64,000 nt of DNA from UBA2357 sp002344625 (lineage in GTDB: Bacteria > Pseudomonadota > Gammaproteobacteria > Burkholderiales > Rhodocyclaceae), in contig CALKIH010000044.1 in assembly GCA_937995335.1 (NCBI GenBank), positions 13,050-77,049 of the forward strand. Reading direction: 5' to 3'. Shown one piece after another: positions 1 through 7,683 of the stretch. The notes beneath the pieces were generated by a model that did no database searches, was not told the DNA's origin, and worked only from the letters and a program-made list of their open reading frames with translations. The translations under genes and the position numbers were made by a program. Each line of letters opens with the position of its first letter. The stretch's first letter is position 1.

Positions 1-1418
1 ATCCCGTAGCCGGCCACGAAGGCCAGCGATTCCTGCAGGATTTCGAGTTTGCCAAGGCTGGGGAACTCGTCCAGCATCAGCAGCAGGCGGTGCTTGTAGT
101 GCGCGACCTGGCGGCCGTCCTTGAAGTCCATCTTGTCGGCCAGCAGGCGCACGATCATGTTCACCATGATGCGCACCAGGGACCTCAAGCGGGCCTTGTC
201 GTTGGGCTGGGTGACGATGTACAGGCTGACCGGCTGCTCGTGGTGCATCAAGTCGCGGATATTGAATTCGGACCGGCTGATGTTGCGGGCGACGATGGGA
301 TCCCGGTACAGGGCCAGGTACGACTTGGCGGTGGACAGTACCGACCCGGCTTCTTCGTCGGGGCGATCCATCATGTCGCGAGCAGCCGATCCGACGGCCG
401 GATGGTTCTCGCCGTCAATGTGGCCGTAGGTGCGCATTTCCATCCACAGCTCGGTGATGTCCCGGTCGGGATCGGCCAGCAGGGCATCGACGGCCGGCAG
501 GGTCGCCGCCGTTCCCTCGTTCCGGGCCTTGTAGAGCGCATGCAGGATCACGCCGACAAGCAATGCCTGGCCGGTTTTCTGCCAGTGCGATTCAAGGCCC
601 TTGCCGTCCGGATCGACGATCAGGGTCGCCAGGTTCTGCACGTCGCCGACCTCGTTTTCGGTACCCGTGCGGATTTCGTCCAGCGGGTTCCAGCAAACAC
701 TGCCGGTGGCGGCGGCTGGCTCGAAGCGCAGCACCTTGTTGTGCGCGTGCTGCTTGCGCCAACCGGCGGTCAATGACCAAAGCTCGCCTTTGAGGTCGGT
801 GATGACGGCGCTTTCGCCCCAGGAAAGGAGGGTCGGCATGACCAGGCCAACGCCCTTGCCGGAACGGGTCGGGGCGTAGCACAGGACATGCTCCGGGCCG
901 TTGTGGCGCAGGTAACGCTGCTTGCCCTGCTTGTCCAGCCAGGCACCGACATAGACGCCAGCGCTTGTGGGCAGCGCCTTCCCGGTGAGGAGCTGCCAGA
1001 AGCTACGCGGCCGCTGCAACAGCCCGGAAGCCTCGATGTCCTGCACGTTCGCCCAGCGTGCTGAACCATGCAGGTAGGGGTTGAGCTTGGCCGAGTTCGC
1101 CAGAACCATCTTGGTGACAGCCAGGCCGAGCAGGCCCGCGGCACTGACGGTCATGCCGATACCGCCGGCACGCATGATGGCGTCCGGATACTGGCCGTAC
1201 CACGTACCGACCCAGCCCAGGATCGACCACGGCGCATACACGTGGTTGAGGTGAGGACCAAGTACCGCCTGGTACTGGAAATCGTGCGCAAAGAACTGAG
1301 TGGCGGACTGCAGGCCCGCGACCAGCGACGCAACACCCAAGGCTGGGATGATCTTGTCGGCCTTGGCTTTCGGTGCGCGTACCTGCGGACCGACGGCGTT
1401 GTTGAATTTGTCTTTCAC
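1..1418 (-). CDS. traG: TraG coupling protein (VirD4-type ATPase), 3' part outside window
   Basis: Type IV coupling protein that links the relaxosome to the mating pore at the inner membrane. About 472 N-terminal residues are visible (RK2 TraG has 635). The frame starts at GTG 1418, overlapping the traI stop, and stays open to the window edge. N-terminal residues match RK2 TraG closely (NNAVGPQ, then two hydrophobic segments about 25-45 and 85-105). Walker A is APTRSGKG at about 182-189, and a Walker B-like LLLMLDEFPSLGKLE lies near the edge. Identification rests on remembered similarity to RK2 TraG plus gene order traJ-traI-traG. An internal promoter inside traI probably drives it. Confidence 0.95.
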   Translation of the reverse strand, partial: MKDKFNNAVGPQVRAPKAKADKIIPALGVASLVAGLQSATQFFAHDFQYQAVLGPHLNHVYAPWSILGWVGTWYGQYPDAIMRAGGIGMTVSAAGLLGLAVTKMVLANSAKLNPYLHGSARWANVQDIEASGLLQRPRSFWQLLTGKALPTSAGVYVGAWLDKQGKQRYLRHNGPEHVLCYAPTRSGKGVGLVMPTLLSWGESAVITDLKGELWSLTAGWRKQHAHNKVLRFEPAAATGSVCWNPLDEIRTGTENEVGDVQNLATLIVDPDGKGLESHWQKTGQALLVGVILHALYKARNEGTAATLPAVDALLADPDRDITELWMEMRTYGHIDGENHPAVGSAARDMMDRPDEEAGSVLSTAKSYLALYRDPIVARNISRSEFNIRDLMHHEQPVSLYIVTQPNDKARLRSLVRIMVNMIVRLLADKMDFKDGRQVAHYKHRLLLMLDEFPSLGKLEILQESLAFVAGYG

Positions 1419-3349
1419 CTGCTCCGCCCTTTTGTCTTGGTTGAACCCGGCTGGGTAACGGTGACGGCATCACCGACGGCAACGCGCTTCTGGCGTTGTG
1501 CGGACGCTTCGTCAATCGGCACCCCCGGAATTTCCTCGCCGCGTTTCAGCAAGGCCGGCGATTGATCCTCGCCCTGGCAGGTGCCGGCGGAAGTCTCCGC
1601 CCCGCTTTTGTGATCAGTATATCGTATGTTGTTCTTTATATCGAAATCAGACGACCGCCCTTGATCACGCTTTTCGACGTGACTCCCGGTCGCCGACACG
1701 GCTGGCGAAGCCACTCCTGCCCGGGAAACATCCGGTCGCGGCCCGTCATCCACTTGCTTTTCTTGTTGCTCATGGCGATCACGAGCCTCGGTGTTTGCTT
1801 CGCTCAAGAGCGCTTGTCGACGCCGCTCCAGGACGACGTCTTCAAACGTGAGGGGAAGGTTTCCGATCGCCGCGGCGCCGGCGACCTGTTCCTTGAATGC
1901 GGCACTGCCGTTGACCGTGATGCGGTTGCCGTACCGCTCCATCGCCATGCGCAAGGCCGCCTGCAGTCCGTCCTGGGTAACTCCCCGAGAGACCTTTAGC
2001 TTCTCGCCATCGTCCCTGACCGCCGAAGAGCCAACCCGGTAGATGATCGTTCCCGTCTTGGTGATGCTGTCCTGGTGGGCCTCTGCCTCATGGCCCTGGC
2101 CAACCTTCTGACCGCCTGTGGCTGCCAGCGTGTTCCCCTTGAGACCCAGCGCAGCATCGCGTGCGCGCAGGGTGGCCAGTGCCTCGCGATCTCCGTCGAT
2201 GGCCTTGCGGCGCAACCAGTCGGCCCACGTCTGGCGCTGGCACCTCTCCTGAATGACTTGCCGATCCCTGAGGTACTGCTTGTTGATCTTCTCGATTTCG
2301 TCCCTGAGCGTCTTGCTTGCGAGTGCATAGAGCAGCTTGCGGCTGACACCCGGGTCACCCAGCAGCTTGATGGCGGCGCGTTTCAGGCGACCGGTCCGCT
2401 TGGCGGCTTCAATCAGGCGATTCTTCCGGTCGCGGGCCTGTGCCCAGGCAAGCGAACGCGAAGCGCCGATGTCCTGCTGCTCGGCCTTGTACCTGGCGTA
2501 CAACTCGACCGTATCGACGCGCGTCCGAACCGGGCGCGGCTCGTACTGCCGCGCCGGCTTCGCCGCCTGATCGGCCGTCCACTCCGCTGAAGCTTCGAAA
2601 GGGCCAAGTCGACCTTCGAGCTTGCCCTTCGACAACTCGCGGGCAACGGAACTCGCCTTGACCACCGTTCCCGACTGGTCGGCAATGATCAAGCCGTTGC
2701 CGCGAGCCCGCAGTTCCAGGCCGTTGTCCCGCATCACTTCATGCAGCCCTGCCCAGGACTGCGCAGCCTGGATCTCCTTCAGGCACTCGCGCTGGATCCA
2801 GCCAAGCAGGCTTTCAACGCCGGCATGACGTTCCATGTCGGCAGCGCGGTTCTCTGCGCCACACTTCTGCGCCTGGTGATTGTCGCGCCCCAGGCCATAG
2901 TCGATCTCCAGCCGTTCGCAAAGCTCGCCCAAAGTCTTGTGGTCGTTGTAGGGCGTGTGAATCGAATAGCGGGTGGGGTGAATCTTGTTAATGGCGATAT
3001 GGATGTGCAGATTGTCGGTGTCGTGGTGAACGGCACTGACACGCTGATGATCGCCGTAGCCGAGCCCCTCGCAAATGCGCGCCTCGATAGCCTTCAAGGT
3101 GGTTTCGTCGGGCTCGTCAGCCCGGAAGCTGACAATCAAGTGATAGGTCTTGTCCGACTCGGCGCGGGTGTTCTGGACCTGAGTGTTGATGACCTCGATG
3201 ATGGCTGCGTCCGGGCGGTTTGACTGGCAATTCGTGACCGTCACGCCGCCAACGCGCTCGGCCTTCTGCTGCGCGTTGGTGATGTACTTCACCAGTTCGG
3301 CGAAGTCGCTCTTCTTGACCGACTTCATGGGCACTTGCTTGACGATCAT
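1415..3349 (-). CDS. traI: TraI relaxase (MOBP family)
   Basis: DNA relaxase that nicks oriT and stays covalently bound to the 5' end. 644 residues against 732 in RK2. The N-terminus is nearly RK2-like. The presumed active tyrosine is Tyr22 in SDFAELVKY, and the metal-binding HHDTDNLHIHIAIN block follows at about 107-120. The C-terminal half is hydrophilic and less conserved. The stop overlaps the GTG start of traG. In RK2 an acidic TraH is encoded inside the traI 3' region; I see no convincing acidic counterpart here. A KorB-type operator lies in the short gap to traJ. Confidence 0.95.
   Translation of the reverse strand: MIVKQVPMKSVKKSDFAELVKYITNAQQKAERVGGVTVTNCQSNRPDAAIIEVINTQVQNTRAESDKTYHLIVSFRADEPDETTLKAIEARICEGLGYGDHQRVSAVHHDTDNLHIHIAINKIHPTRYSIHTPYNDHKTLGELCERLEIDYGLGRDNHQAQKCGAENRAADMERHAGVESLLGWIQRECLKEIQAAQSWAGLHEVMRDNGLELRARGNGLIIADQSGTVVKASSVARELSKGKLEGRLGPFEASAEWTADQAAKPARQYEPRPVRTRVDTVELYARYKAEQQDIGASRSLAWAQARDRKNRLIEAAKRTGRLKRAAIKLLGDPGVSRKLLYALASKTLRDEIEKINKQYLRDRQVIQERCQRQTWADWLRRKAIDGDREALATLRARDAALGLKGNTLAATGGQKVGQGHEAEAHQDSITKTGTIIYRVGSSAVRDDGEKLKVSRGVTQDGLQAALRMAMERYGNRITVNGSAAFKEQVAGAAAIGNLPLTFEDVVLERRRQALLSEANTEARDRHEQQEKQVDDGPRPDVSRAGVASPAVSATGSHVEKRDQGRSSDFDIKNNIRYTDHKSGAETSAGTCQGEDQSPALLKRGEEIPGVPIDEASAQRQKRVAVGDAVTVTQPGSTKTKGRSR
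1616..1645 (-). promoter_or_regulatory. Probable traG promoter inside traI, with TrbA-like boxes
   Basis: An AT-rich patch in GC-rich traI. Read on the minus strand it gives TTCGAT, an 18-bp spacer and TATACT, a good sigma70 match. Two TrbA-like boxes overlap it (CAGTATATCG at 1615-1624 and CTTTATATCG at 1634-1643 on the plus strand), each 8 of 10 to CGATATATCG. In RK2 TrbA represses traG, so this placement fits. Promoter activity is inferred. Confidence 0.6.
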
Positions 3350-3366
3350 GCCTGCCCTCCCTGCGT

Positions 3367-3379
3367 TTTAGCCGCTAAA
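3367..3379. promoter_or_regulatory. KorB operator (OB), traI/traJ gap
   Basis: TTTAGCCGCTAAA, an exact match to the RK2 KorB operator consensus TTTAGC-S-GCTAAA. It lies between the traJ stop and the traI start. Confidence 0.85.
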
Positions 3380-3384
3380 ATTTT

Positions 3385-3753
3385 TCAGTCGGCCCTGGGC
3401 CTGACCACCGTCCCCATGACCTGAATCATCTGGTCCTGCGTGGACTCGATTCGAGCGAGCACCGCCCGGATGGTGGCCTCGCCGACCGAAGCCAGACGAG
3501 CGTCGTCGGTCAGCCAGAGCTTCAGCAGACCGCCGAGTCGGCCCAGGTCCCCATTGATCCTCGCCAGCTCTTCCACCTGCTTGTTGTCCACGATGCCGCG
3601 CACCTGGTAGCCAATGCCGACGTTCAACAAGAAGGTCGACAAGCTCAAGCCAGTGGCTTGCGCGTTCGCCCGGATCTGGCGCCGCTCTTCGGGCAGGCAA
3701 TACACCTTGATCGGCGGACTGCCTTTGCGCGTTGCCTTGTTTTCCTTCTCCAT
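3385..3753 (-). CDS. traJ: TraJ oriT-binding relaxosome protein
   Basis: Small DNA-binding protein that recognises the inverted repeat beside nic and recruits TraI. 122 residues, as in RK2 (123). The start at MEKENKATRK is preferred over an upstream in-frame extension because it matches the RK2 start region. The block GSPPIKVYCLPEERR is a ribbon-helix-helix-type N-terminus. ARINGDLGRLGGLLKLWL in the middle and VVRPRA at the end are shared with RK2 TraJ. It lies directly beside oriT and is transcribed toward traI. Confidence 0.94.
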   Translation of the reverse strand: MEKENKATRKGSPPIKVYCLPEERRQIRANAQATGLSLSTFLLNVGIGYQVRGIVDNKQVEELARINGDLGRLGGLLKLWLTDDARLASVGEATIRAVLARIESTQDQMIQVMGTVVRPRAD

Positions 3754-3779
3754 CGTTCCCCCAGTTGTGGCGGCGATAG

Positions 3780-3895
3780 CCGGCTGCCTCGCAGAGCAGG
3801 ATGTCCGTTGAGCACGAAGTGCGAATAAGGGCTTCGTGAAGAAGGACGACCCGCTTGCGGGTGGGCCTACTTCACATATCCTGCCCGGCCCAACA
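3780..3895 (+). other. oriT: Origin of transfer (oriT) with IncP-type nic site
   Basis: Between divergent traJ and traK. The sequence is very close to the RK2 oriT core: GCGAATAAGGG at 3821-3831, the hairpin ACCCGC-TT-GCGGGT at 3849-3862, then CTACTTCACATATCCTG followed by CCCGG. The expected nick falls between G3883 and C3884 on the plus strand. The strand carrying the relaxase-bound 5' end then runs rightward through traK, so by established mechanism the right side enters the recipient first. Confidence 0.93.
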
Positions 3896-3970
3896 GCGTT
3901 GTTACGCCAGAAGTGACAAGACACAGCGCGTTGCCGGGGCGTTGCTGCAGCGTTGCTCTGCCTTGGATTT

Positions 3971-3980
3971 CGATATATCG
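3971..3980. promoter_or_regulatory. TrbA-type operator upstream of traK
   Basis: CGATATATCG, a perfect 10-bp palindrome identical to the TrbA operator known from RK2. It lies about 100 bp before traK, where TrbA repression of a tra promoter is expected. Confidence 0.75.
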
Positions 3981-4081
3981 TATCATTGTTGAAGACAAAA
4001 CCCGACACGCAGCGGCACAAACGCGGTTTCAAATCGCTGCGTCAGGAAGAAGAAAGACAGAACAATGCTCACGAAACGGCC

Positions 4082-4471
4082 ATGACGAAGAACTTGTCGG
4101 TACGCATCGCAGAACGCACGGCCCAGAAGAAACCTTCCCGTAACGGACAGAACCGGGCGACCTTTCTGGCCATACGCGGGGATGTCAAACAGGCCCTCGA
4201 TGACGGCTGGCCAGTCAAGACCATCTGGGAAACGCTGCACGAGGAAGGCAAGGTGTCCTTCAGCTACCAGGCGTTCCGCGGCTACGCGAACCGCCTGATT
4301 CTGTCCTCGCCAGCGAACAGGGCAACAGTGTCGACGCCGATGGCCGTCGACTCACGGATCGGCAGGCAGCACGGCCCGGCAACAGCCCCGGCGACCGAGA
4401 AAAACCCGGGGGGGCCGACGACAAGCGGCTTCACATTCAACAGAACACCGAAGAAGGAGGATCTACTCTAA
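4082..4471 (+). CDS. traK: TraK oriT-binding protein
   Basis: Binds and bends DNA on the leading side of oriT and assists relaxosome formation in RK2. 129 residues (RK2 134). The start at ATG 4082 gives MTKNLSVRIAERTAQKK; a longer frame upstream lies in oriT. The conserved core reads FLAIRGDVKQALDDGW, IWETLHEEGKVSFSY and FRGYANR. The C-terminus GFTFNRTPKKEDLL closely matches RK2 TraK. Its stop overlaps the traL start, so it is coupled to traL. Confidence 0.92.
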   Translation: MTKNLSVRIAERTAQKKPSRNGQNRATFLAIRGDVKQALDDGWPVKTIWETLHEEGKVSFSYQAFRGYANRLILSSPANRATVSTPMAVDSRIGRQHGPATAPATEKNPGGPTTSGFTFNRTPKKEDLL

Positions 4472-5196
4472 TGGCCAAAATTCACATGGTCTTGCAAGGC
4501 AAGGGCGGCGTCGGCAAATCGTTCATCGCGACGGTGATTGCGCAATACAAGATGAGCAAGGGACAGCAACCCCTGTGCATCGATACCGACCCGGTAAACG
4601 CCACCTTCCACGGCTTCAAGGGGCTGAACGTCCGGCTCTTGGAAATCATGCAGGGCGACGAAATCCAGACCCGCAACTTCGATACCCTCGTCGAACTGAT
4701 TGCGCCGTCGAAAGACGACGTGATCATCGACAACGGCGCCAGTTCGTTCGTACCGCTGACGCACTACCTCATCAGCAACCAGGTGCCGGCGCTGCTACAG
4801 GACATGGGGCACGAGATGGTGGTGCATACCGTCATCACCGGAAGCCAGGCCCTGCTCGACACCGTCAGCGGCTTCGCCCAGCTGGCCAGCCAGTTCCCGG
4901 CCGAAGCGCTGTTCGTGGTCTGGCTCAATCCCTTCTGGGGAGCGGTCGAGCACGAAGGCAAGAGCTTCGAGCAGATGAAGGCCTACACGACAAACAAGGC
5001 ACGGGTGTCGGCCATCGTGAACATCCCGGCACTCAAGGAAGATACCTACGGCCGCGACCTGAGCGACATGCTGCAGGAGCGCCTGACCTTCGACGAAGCC
5101 CTGGCGATGGACTCGCTGACGATCATGACGCGGCAGCGCCTCAAGATCGTCAAAGGGCAATTGTTCAGCCAACTGGATAGTGCGGCGGTGCTGTGA
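4471..5196 (+). CDS. traL: TraL ParA-like ATPase of the Tra1 region
   Basis: 241 residues, the same length as RK2 TraL. Deviant Walker A GKGGVGKS at residues 10-17 marks a ParA/MinD-like P-loop ATPase. DTDPVNATFHGFKG follows as the switch region. Its exact role in transfer is not well defined in RK2. It overlaps traK by one base and traM by one base (TGATG), so the three genes form a translationally coupled operon. Confidence 0.92.
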   Translation: MAKIHMVLQGKGGVGKSFIATVIAQYKMSKGQQPLCIDTDPVNATFHGFKGLNVRLLEIMQGDEIQTRNFDTLVELIAPSKDDVIIDNGASSFVPLTHYLISNQVPALLQDMGHEMVVHTVITGSQALLDTVSGFAQLASQFPAEALFVVWLNPFWGAVEHEGKSFEQMKAYTTNKARVSAIVNIPALKEDTYGRDLSDMLQERLTFDEALAMDSLTIMTRQRLKIVKGQLFSQLDSAAVL

Positions 5197-5633
5197 TGGC
5201 CGACCAGGTCGAAGAGCTGATCAAGGAAATCGCGGCCAAGCACGGCATAGCCGTCAGCCGCGATGACCCTATCCTGATCCTGCAAACAATCAACGCCCGG
5301 TTGATGCAGGACAGCGCCAAGGCCCAGCAAGTCATGCTCGATCAGTACAAGGAAGAACTGGAAGCCCTCGCGCTGCGCTGGGGAAACGATGCCAAGGCCA
5401 AAGCTGAAAGAATCTTGAATGCGTCCCTTGCGGCCAGCAAGGAAGCCACGGCGAAGCTCATGCAAGAAGGCGCGAAGGAAGCGGCAGCTGCGGTGCGGGG
5501 TGAAATCGATGTGGCGCTGCGCGGCGTCGCCGGCCCAGTTCGCGACGCCCGGCGAATTGGCGCTTTGAACGTGGTGGCGTCGTGCATCACGTGTATTGCG
5601 GCAGCGATCGCACTATGGGCAGCTGTTCATTGA
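5196..5633 (+). CDS. traM: TraM transfer protein
   Basis: 145 residues, equal to RK2 TraM. ATG 5196 overlaps the traL stop; a GTG one codon earlier is also possible. Mostly helical and Ala/Lys/Glu-rich in the middle, with a single hydrophobic segment at the C-terminus (about 122-143), so probably membrane anchored. RK2 TraM is needed for full transfer but its biochemical role is unclear. Confidence 0.85.
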   Translation: MADQVEELIKEIAAKHGIAVSRDDPILILQTINARLMQDSAKAQQVMLDQYKEELEALALRWGNDAKAKAERILNASLAASKEATAKLMQEGAKEAAAAVRGEIDVALRGVAGPVRDARRIGALNVVASCITCIAAAIALWAAVH

Positions 5634-5767
5634 AAGCCAACTCGGCCGCGCCGAACTCGCTTTCGTTCTGGTCGGGATAACTCAAGTGAAAAGCTGTGGT
5701 CATAGCGTTGGCATCGCCTGTATGACTTCGAAAGCAACGGCAAGGCGGGCATTGAGAGCTCTCGAGC

Positions 5768-5780
5768 TTTAGCGGCTAAA
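5768..5780. promoter_or_regulatory. KorB operator (OB) between traM and traO-like gene
   Basis: TTTAGCGGCTAAA, an exact consensus match and symmetric over 15 bp (C...G added at the ends). It lies at the convergent ends of traM and the next leftward gene, so it may act at a distance, as distal KorB sites do in RK2. Confidence 0.82.
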
Positions 5781-5786
5781 GGCGTG

Positions 5787-6131
5787 TCATTTGGACAATC
5801 CGCGGCTCAAATGCGCCGTCAGGACCGAGGCAACCGCCCTCCCCTGATCGTATCTGATGCTCGCGTTGCTGCCGCTTTCAGGGACTTTCTCGAAATCCGA
5901 CCGAGCATGCTTGATGAAAGTCTTGCCGACCTGCTGGAAAACACTCTCTTTGTCAGCGTACAGGACCACGCCATCGTGGGTCTTGGTCTTGTCTGCCGGA
6001 CTGGCTAAGTACAGGTTGTAGATGCCGGGCTTGACGGTTCCGGCTCTGTCGACCTTATCGTTCTGCCACTGCCCTTCCCGCTCGTGCTGAACGATTCGTT
6101 GGCCGTTCATCACAAGAAGGCGCTGTTTCAT
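5787..6131 (-). CDS. TraO-like small protein with KfrB-type domain
   Basis: 114 residues, cytoplasmic, no membrane segment. The stretches KQRLLVMNGQRIVQ and KPGIYNLYLA, then DGVVLYADKESVFQQVG, recall the small TraO/KfrB-domain proteins found between traM and kfrA on IncP plasmids. I recognise the family by memory only, and its function is unknown. It is transcribed leftward, convergent with traM. The KorB operator lies just beyond its 3' end. Confidence 0.55.
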   Translation of the reverse strand: MKQRLLVMNGQRIVQHEREGQWQNDKVDRAGTVKPGIYNLYLASPADKTKTHDGVVLYADKESVFQQVGKTFIKHARSDFEKVPESGSNASIRYDQGRAVASVLTAHLSRGLSK

Positions 6132-6397
6132 GGGTTGATCCTATCCGAGAGTTCCGCCACATGGCTGTCGCGCAAAGCGGCGGCATGCACAATGAAGTTC
6201 ACTACCTGCAGGGTAGAAACAGCGTGCAAGTTTAATACGGCAGGCCGCAATTGGAAACCACAAAGAAATCATTATTCGTTTCTAAACAGGATGTTACGCT
6301 GCTTCCCACAAGCCGCCGAGAAACCAAAAGTAGTCCAATAACTCATTGACTTAGCATGTTTCTGGGTCGCTTTCGGATGGCTGCAAGATCGTCGACT

Positions 6398-7282
6398 TTA
6401 GCGGTCTTTCGGGAAATCACTTTCGGACGTTATACCGGCTACCCGCCCTGTCTTGACGGCTTCGAGAAGACCGCGCTGCTGCTCCTTCAACGCCTCGACC
6501 TGACCGCGCCAGTTTGAAGCTTCCTCACGCGCCTTTCCGACCTCTTTGCGCGCTTCGTCGCGCTCCATCTGCGTCGAGGCAAGACGCTCGGCAGCTCGAT
6601 GTGCTTCCTGAGCTGCGATCTTCCGTTGTTCCTGATGCGCCTGCTCGGCAGACTCGACCTTGGCCCGGAGGGCCGTAACCTCGCTGCGCACCTGAGCAGC
6701 ATCCTGGTGGGCAAGATCCAGCTCTGCCCGCAAATCTGCTGCTCGGCGATCAATTTCGATGGCCCGCTGCTCGGCTATGGTCGCCCGACTTTCGGCAGCC
6801 AGCTTGGCATTCATCGTTTCTTGAAGCTGCTGCGCGAGTTCGGTCGAGCGCTTCTTCTCGGCCTGATTTTGGGCGCTTAGCTCTTCGATTTGCCGGCATG
6901 CGGTCTCCAGCTCGGTGGCTTGGGCGTCATAGGCATCGCCAAGTTGCTTGTTGAGCGTTTCCGCCTCGGCCCGCTCGGCTTCCCACCCGGCTTGCGCAGC
7001 GCGCAGCGATTCGTTTGCCGTGTCTTGGGCGGACTGCCACAAGGCGGCCAGCGCCTGGCTATGAAGCTGATGGACAGCATCCGGAACAGTGATCGCCACC
7101 GGCGCCGCCTGGGCAGTCTGAGCACGTCGCCACTGCTTCATCGCGGTAGCGGCGTCGTTCATGTTGACCTTGGACGCCTTGCGGACCGCATCCACCGTAG
7201 GAAAGGATCCCCGGCCGGCCTGCTCATAGAGCGACTCAGCGGCAGCGAAAATGCGGTCGCGGGTGTCTTTGTTCATTTCCAT
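6398..7282 (-). CDS. kfrA: KfrA coiled-coil DNA-binding partition-accessory protein
   Basis: 294 residues (RK2 KfrA about 308). The N-terminal ~75 residues (DRIFAAAESLYEQAGRG, FPTVDAVRKASKVNMND) form the KfrA DNA-binding domain. Residues about 90-285 are an almost continuous Ala/Glu/Gln/Arg-rich coiled coil. KfrA is an autorepressor that contributes to stable inheritance and may act as a structural protein bridging plasmid copies. A palindrome sits 35 bp upstream of the start. Confidence 0.9.
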   Translation of the reverse strand: MEMNKDTRDRIFAAAESLYEQAGRGSFPTVDAVRKASKVNMNDAATAMKQWRRAQTAQAAPVAITVPDAVHQLHSQALAALWQSAQDTANESLRAAQAGWEAERAEAETLNKQLGDAYDAQATELETACRQIEELSAQNQAEKKRSTELAQQLQETMNAKLAAESRATIAEQRAIEIDRRAADLRAELDLAHQDAAQVRSEVTALRAKVESAEQAHQEQRKIAAQEAHRAAERLASTQMERDEARKEVGKAREEASNWRGQVEALKEQQRGLLEAVKTGRVAGITSESDFPKDR

Positions 7283-7315
7283 GTTCGCGGTTCCCTCAGC
7301 GCTAAGTTAAAATAC

Positions 7316-7338
7316 GAATAAGCATAATATACTTATTC
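7316..7338. promoter_or_regulatory. Palindromic kfrA operator
   Basis: GAATAAG and CTTATTC form a perfect 7-bp inverted repeat around an AT-rich 9-bp centre, followed by extra CTTATT repeats to 7350. It lies directly upstream of kfrA, which is known to repress its own promoter in RK2. Operator function is inferred. Confidence 0.55.
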
Positions 7339-7350
7339 TTATTCTTATTT

Positions 7351-7683
7351 TCAATGACTACGGGGCTGGGGCACGAGAAGGTGGTGACCAACACGGTGTC
7401 ACCGGCTGTGGTTAACTCAGCCAATGGGGGCCTGTGGTCACAAGCACAGTAACGTCCAAAAGTGGCTACTAAAGTCGGCAATCGATTGGAAGAAGAAGTG
7501 CCTTGGCGTATCCTCTTTGCATCTTGTATTGCTCGCTGACTTTGGGGGATAGGGACTACGCATGCCTGAAATAGCACCAATCGCTGCGCAATTTTATGGA
7601 AAAGCTGATAATTCGGTACTCCTTCACCACACTGGCTCACGAGTGCTAAGGGCGGGGGTGACGGCGCAGGTGGCAAGCTCGGC
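7351..7683. other. Intergenic region upstream of the Argonaute module
   Basis: About 330 bp with no convincing gene. It must hold the promoter of the rightward SMEK/Argonaute operon; a GATAAT at about 7605 could be a -10 element but no good -35 is visible. A short inverted repeat GGTGAC/GTCACC lies at 7383-7403. The base composition is less GC-rich than in the backbone. Confidence 0.35.

Noticed and set aside
90..776. 228-codon rightward frame at the left edge
   Set aside because: Antisense to traG, which has clear homology; the frame is a shadow.
1996..2358. 120-codon leftward frame inside traI as a TraH candidate
   Set aside because: RK2 TraH is acidic; this frame is strongly basic and Arg/Ser-rich, a typical shadow of a GC-rich gene.
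6395..6410. TTTAGCGGTC near the kfrA end as a ninth KorB site
   Set aside because: Only the left half matches; it is simply the kfrA stop region.
7383..7403. GGTGAC/GTCACC hairpin as a terminator or operator
   Set aside because: Six-base stem with 9-base loop and no T-run; too weak to call.
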